Assembly: GCA_023489275.1 (NCBI GenBank)
Contig: JAMDDD010000007.1
Location: 1 to 34,271 of the forward strand
From: Actinomycetota bacterium
Lineage (GTDB): Bacteria; Actinomycetota; Thermoleophilia; BMS3ABIN01
Length of the DNA stretch: 34,271 nt
Direction: 5' to 3'
The stretch's first letter is position 1; every line of letters starts with the position of its first letter. Position numbers and translations under genes: made by a program. Below the pieces are notes generated by a model. It had not been told where the DNA came from and did not search any database. It saw nothing but the letters and a program-made list of their open reading frames with translations. Shown piece by piece: positions 31,313 to 34,271 of this stretch.

Positions 31313-31318
31313 TATAAT
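31313..31318 (+). promoter_or_regulatory. -10 box upstream of the membrane protein gene
   Basis: A perfect TATAAT lies 45 bases upstream of the ATG at 31363. No good -35 box is found at the expected spacing. The rest of the 31167-31362 gap shows nothing else I can support. Confidence 0.4.
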
Positions 31319-31362
31319 GATGCCGGCAGGGGGCGCGGCAGAAATAGCAAGGAGACACTTCC

Positions 31363-31794
31363 ATGATGCTCGTTCCCCATGCCTGCGTGAACGCGGCCGC
31401 CGGCCGTCTGATAAAAAGGCCACTTGCGGCCTTCACCATCGGTGTCGCCGCTCATGCTCTCCTTGACATGACCCCGCACAAGGACATTTCCGCGCATAAG
31501 GCCGAGGGGCTGGCCGTCCTGCTGATACTGGGGCTGGTGGGGAGCAGTTGCGGCTGGTCCTCCCCGTCTTTTTGGTGCGCCATGGGGGGCGTGCTTCCCG
31601 ACGTGGAACAGGTGCTGCCCTGGACCGACCCGAAGCGCGGACGCCACCGCTGGTTCCCCACGCACAACCCAAGATTTCACTCTTTCGCGGCAAACCGGTG
31701 GCGGGCGCCACTGCTGCTGCAATCAGCGGCGTCCCTGGCGGCCCTGGGCGCCGCCGTGGCGCGTTGCCAAAAAACCAGTGTTTCGAGTTGCTAG
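31363..31794 (+). CDS. Membrane protein, DUF457/YdjM-like
   Basis: A 143-residue protein with hydrophobic segments around LAAFTIGVAAHALLD, EGLAVLLILGLVGS and LLLQSAASLAALGAAV. The pattern of HALLDMTPHKD and GGVLPDVEQVLPW, with His and Asp residues at membrane edges, recalls YdjM/DUF457-type inner-membrane proteins that have been annotated as metal-dependent hydrolases; the activity is unproven. The C-terminus (CQKTSVSSC) is encoded by DNA that belongs to the heptamer array beginning at 31775, so the tail may have been altered by the repeat. AAGGAG lies 8 bases upstream of the ATG. Confidence 0.65.
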   Translation: MMLVPHACVNAAAGRLIKRPLAAFTIGVAAHALLDMTPHKDISAHKAEGLAVLLILGLVGSSCGWSSPSFWCAMGGVLPDVEQVLPWTDPKRGRHRWFPTHNPRFHSFAANRWRAPLLLQSAASLAALGAAVARCQKTSVSSC

Positions 31795-31851
31795 TTCCTG
31801 GTTGACCCAATTGAATGTTTTAGCTAGAAACTCGAAACTGTAAACTCGAAA
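31775..31851 (+). repeat. Facing heptamer arrays upstream of cobT
   Basis: Forward units CCAGTGT, TTCGAGT, TGCTAGT, TCCTGGT (31775-31802) face CTAGAAA, CTCGAAA, CTGTAAA, CTCGAAA (31824-31851). GTTTCGAGTTGCTAG matches the reverse complement of CTAGAAACTCGAAAC at 14 of 15 bases, so it can fold as a stem-loop. Confidence 0.8.
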
Positions 31852-31878
31852 TCTTATTATTAAACGACCGGAGGAAAA

Positions 31879-32961
31879 TTGGATATCCTGAATTCAACTA
31901 TTTCATCAGTCAAGCCTCTCGATGAGACCGCCATCCAGGCGGCCCGCGAGCGGCAGGACCAGCTCACCAAACCCCAGGGAAGCCTGGGCGTTCTGGAGTC
32001 CCTGTCGGTGCAGCTGGCCGGGATTCAGGGCCGCGCGCTGCCGGTGATCGGCAAAAAAGTGATCATCGTCATGGCGGGCGACCACGGCGTTGTGGCTGAG
32101 GGCGTCAGCGCCTTTCCCCAGGAGGTGACGCCGCAGATGGTGGCAAACTTCGCCGCCGGCGGCGCCGGCATCAACGTGCTGGCCCGGCACTCCGGGTGCG
32201 AGGTCAGGGTGGTTGACGTGGGCGTCGCCGCGCCCGTCGAAATCGACGGCGTGCTTTCCCGGAAGGTGCGTCCCGGTACTGCCAACATCGCCGCCGGTCC
32301 GGCGATGAGCCGCGAGGAAGCAGTTGCCTGCCTCGAGGCCGGCATCGAGGCAGCCGCAGCGGAGATTGCCGCCGGTGCCGACTTGATCGGCACCGGCGAC
32401 ATGGGCATTGGCAACACGACTCCCAGCAGCGCCATCCTCGCCGTGCTCTCCGGGGTCCAGCTTCAGCATGCCGTGGGCCGTGGCACCGGCATCGGCGCCG
32501 AAGCGCTGGCCCACAAACGGGAAGTCATCCGGAGGGCTATTGAAATCAACTCCCCCGATCCCGGCGACGGCCTCGACGTGCTCGCCAAAGTTGGCGGCCT
32601 GGAGATTGGCGGCCTGGCGGGGGTCATACTGGGCGCCGCCGCCGGCCGGGCGCCGGTTGTCATCGACGGATTCATTTCCACCGCCGCCGCGATGGTCGCG
32701 GCGAACCTCTGCCCTGCCAGCAAGCAATACATGATCGCCTCCCATGCCAGCGTCGAGCCGGGCCACCAGCTGATGCTGGATGAACTGGGCCTGAAGCCGA
32801 TGCTGTTTATGGACATGCGCCTGGGCGAGGGCACCGGCGCGGCCCTGGCCGCCAGCCTGGTGGAAGCCGCCGCCAAGGTGCTGACGCAGATGGCCACGTT
32901 TGCCGAAGCCGGCGTTGCGGAAAAGAACGGAGAAGCGCCCGCAAAAGAGGCCGGAGCCTAG
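31879..32961 (+). CDS. cobT: Nicotinate-nucleotide:dimethylbenzimidazole phosphoribosyltransferase
   Basis: A 360-residue CobT that activates the lower ligand base of cobalamin by transferring phosphoribose from nicotinate mononucleotide. Typical motifs include RQDQLTKPQGSLGVLE, MAGDHGVVAEGVSAFPQEVT, GTGDMGIGNTTPSSA, and LGEGTGAALA, in which the Glu corresponds to the catalytic base known from Salmonella CobT. The start is a TTG preceded by CCGGAGGAAAA. No other cobalamin gene or cobalamin riboswitch is visible next to it; the 84 bases upstream are mostly the heptamer element. Confidence 0.95.
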   Translation: MDILNSTISSVKPLDETAIQAARERQDQLTKPQGSLGVLESLSVQLAGIQGRALPVIGKKVIIVMAGDHGVVAEGVSAFPQEVTPQMVANFAAGGAGINVLARHSGCEVRVVDVGVAAPVEIDGVLSRKVRPGTANIAAGPAMSREEAVACLEAGIEAAAAEIAAGADLIGTGDMGIGNTTPSSAILAVLSGVQLQHAVGRGTGIGAEALAHKREVIRRAIEINSPDPGDGLDVLAKVGGLEIGGLAGVILGAAAGRAPVVIDGFISTAAAMVAANLCPASKQYMIASHASVEPGHQLMLDELGLKPMLFMDMRLGEGTGAALAASLVEAAAKVLTQMATFAEAGVAEKNGEAPAKEAGA

Positions 32962-32997
32962 AAAAAGGCATGGAGTCGGAGGGACCGGGGTGCGCCC

Positions 32998-33939
32998 GTG
33001 AAAATATTCCTTACGGGGGGATCGGGATTTGTCGGCAGGCACCTGGCCACGGAGCTGGCCAGTCGCGGCTACGAGCTGGCCTGTATCGTCCGCGCCGGTG
33101 ACGGCAGCGGCGCCGCATTCCTGCGGGGTCTCGGCGCCAGCGTTACATCCGGCAGCGTCACCGACCCGGCTTCGCTGGAAGGCGCCGCCGAGGGAGCGGA
33201 GGCGGTTATCCACCTGGTGGGAATCATCCTGGAGGGGCCGGGCGCCAGTTTTAGCCAGGTTCACGTGGAAGGGACCCGCAACGTGCTGGCGGAGGCAAAG
33301 CGCGCCGGCGCCGGCCGGTTTATCCATATGAGCGCCGCGGGCGCGGCGCCGGCCGCGGTCAGCCGCTACCTGGGAACAAAATGGACGGCGGAAGAAGAGG
33401 TCCGGGCCAGCGGTCTGAGCTCAACGATTTTCCGGCCCTCGATCATTTACGGCCCCCGCGGCGAATTTATCCGCATGCTGATCCGCCAGGTGCGCCTCCT
33501 GCCGGTAGTGCCGGTGATCGGGGACGGACGTTACCGGCTCCAGCCCGTCTCCGTCTTCGATATCGCCCGGATCTTTGCCGACTCCCTAACAAATCCGAAA
33601 ACTATCAACAAGGTTTACGCGGCCGGCGGGCCGCGCTCTCTTTCCTATAACGAGATGGTGGACGCTATCGCTGCGGCCATGGGCAAGCACCGGCTGAAAC
33701 TGCACCTGCCGGCGGCGATGATGAAGCCGGTGGCCGCCGTCGCGGAAAAGGTCATGCGCAGGCCTTTCGTTACGCGGGACCAGATCAACATGCTGCTTGC
33801 GGGAAACACCGTTGACATCCAGGCCATGAGGACAGATTTCGGCTTTGAGCCGGTCGAATTCAAGGATGGCATCAGGCCGCTGATCGAGACCTGGCGGCGT
33901 CCCGGACCACGGACGAGGCCGGGGCTCTATTTGTTATAA
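32998..33939 (+). CDS. NAD-dependent epimerase-like protein of the complex I NDUFA9 type
   Basis: A 313-residue atypical short-chain dehydrogenase. The opening [20 protein letters not shown] is the NAD(P)-binding motif; [29 protein letters not shown] and the [10 protein letters not shown] segment correspond to the usual Tyr-x3-Lys motif. The C-terminal half ([52 protein letters not shown]) resembles NDUFA9-like proteins, which bind NAD(P)H but whose bacterial role is unclear. The GTG start is 36 bases after cobT, with GGAGGG some distance upstream. The stop codon overlaps the -10 box of guaA. Confidence 0.88.
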   Translation: MKIFLTGGSGFVGRHLATELASRGYELACIVRAGDGSGAAFLRGLGASVTSGSVTDPASLEGAAEGAEAVIHLVGIILEGPGASFSQVHVEGTRNVLAEAKRAGAGRFIHMSAAGAAPAAVSRYLGTKWTAEEEVRASGLSSTIFRPSIIYGPRGEFIRMLIRQVRLLPVVPVIGDGRYRLQPVSVFDIARIFADSLTNPKTINKVYAAGGPRSLSYNEMVDAIAAAMGKHRLKLHLPAAMMKPVAAVAEKVMRRPFVTRDQINMLLAGNTVDIQAMRTDFGFEPVEFKDGIRPLIETWRRPGPRTRPGLYLL

Positions 33940-33940
33940 T
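33935..33940 (+). promoter_or_regulatory. -10 box placed for a leaderless guaA transcript
   Basis: A perfect TATAAT spans the end of the epimerase stop codon. It ends 9 bases before the ATG at 33950, so transcription would start at or next to that codon. No matching -35 box is visible. Confidence 0.5.
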
Positions 33941-33949
33941 ATGCGCCAC

Positions 33950-34271
33950 ATGGATACAATCCTCGTTCTTGACTTTGGCGCCCAATACAGCCAGCTGATC
34001 GCCCGGCGGGTCCGCGAATGCCGGGTTTACTCCGAGCTGATCCCTTTCGATACTCCTGTCGATGAGATCGCGGCGCGAGAACCGAAGGGCATTATCCTCT
34101 CCGGCGGCCCCGCCAGCGTCTACGCCGACGACGCGCTCTCGATCGATCCGGCGCTGTTCGAGCTGGGCATCCCTGTTCTCGGGATCTGCTACGGGATGCA
34201 GCTGATGGCGCACACCCTGGGCGGCACGGTCACCCGCACCGGCTTGAGCGAGTTCGGCAAGACGGCGCTGA
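33950..34271 (+). CDS. guaA: GMP synthase, N-terminal amidotransferase part; 3' end outside window
   Basis: The visible 107 residues open [20 protein letters not shown], the standard start of GMP synthase, which converts XMP to GMP using glutamine. The class I amidotransferase nucleophile is Cys80 in GICYGMQLM, and [12 protein letters not shown] provides the oxyanion strand. An ATG 9 bases upstream is in frame (MRHMDT), but the family opening favours 33950. No ribosome site is present and a -10 box lies just ahead, which suits a leaderless message. The synthetase domain lies beyond the window. Confidence 0.93.
   Translation, partial: MDTILVLDFGAQYSQLIARRVRECRVYSELIPFDTPVDEIAAREPKGIILSGGPASVYADDALSIDPALFELGIPVLGICYGMQLMAHTLGGTVTRTGLSEFGKTAL

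Noticed and set aside
31795-31878. Cobalamin riboswitch before cobT
   Set aside because: The gap is too short and consists mostly of the heptamer element; no B12-box was found.
31906-33327. 473-codon minus-strand open frame opposite cobT and the epimerase
   Set aside because: It spans two certain genes on the other strand and is Gly/His/Arg-rich without motifs.

Overview
The window is about 34 kb of GC-rich bacterial chromosome. Genes are densely packed, Shine-Dalgarno sites are of the AGGAGG type, and several genes start with GTG or TTG. The gene content (a three-piece ferredoxin-containing glutamate synthase, FeoB with a DtxR-family repressor, a PucR-type regulator, GerW-family proteins, an NDUFA9-like epimerase) suggests an anaerobic or microaerophilic actinomycete of a deep, poorly cultured lineage. 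That placement is inference: no rRNA gene or lineage marker is present.

Layout. 1-1882 (minus): a P-II protein, cut by the window edge, and the ammonium channel Amt, which overlap by 4 bases. 2153-3644 (plus): a solitary Phd/YefM-type antitoxin with a clear promoter and operator, then an HtrA-like protease. 3709-9313: mostly minus-strand single genes (Nudix hydrolase, flavoredoxin-like protein, LOG-family protein, a cysteine-peptidase-fold protein, aldo/keto reductase) around a plus-strand DUF169 gene and the remnant of a VOC gene. 9447-12084 (plus): two tandem GerW-family genes, one with its Gly-rich segment replaced by an Arg-rich one, then bacterioferritin and a zinc dehydrogenase. 12132-13501 (minus): PpiC parvulin, methyltransferase, rhodanese. 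13796-14733 (plus): a Xre/RES toxin-antitoxin pair. 14752-15566: an internally deleted IS1595-family element. 15725-17269 (minus): a secreted protein predicted to form a seven-bladed propeller. 17541-22936 (minus): split glutamate synthase. 23284-25494: a PucR-type regulator, a strong palindrome, a truncated plus-strand ORF and a small conserved gene. 25635-28465 (minus): FeoB and a DtxR-type regulator. 28679-34271 (plus): PHP phosphatase, lipid kinase-like protein, endonuclease III, a membrane protein, CobT, an NDUFA9-like epimerase and the start of GuaA.

How the genes fit together. Amt/P-II and the split GOGAT make this region rich in nitrogen-assimilation genes: ammonium uptake, its signalling protein, and glutamate formation driven by ferredoxin or NAD(P)H. 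FeoB, DtxR and bacterioferritin cover iron uptake, sensing and storage, which suits the many Fe-S proteins encoded nearby.

The least conventional signal is a family of degenerate 7-base tandem repeats (unit close to NRGTTTC). It occupies the intergenic gaps between 21.7 and 31.9 kb, often as two facing inverted arrays, and often lies where a Shine-Dalgarno site would be expected. Other notable points are a P-II T-loop lacking Tyr51, two start codons placed for leaderless transcripts, a GXGXG-GltD-ferredoxin fusion, and the tandem GerW paralogue.
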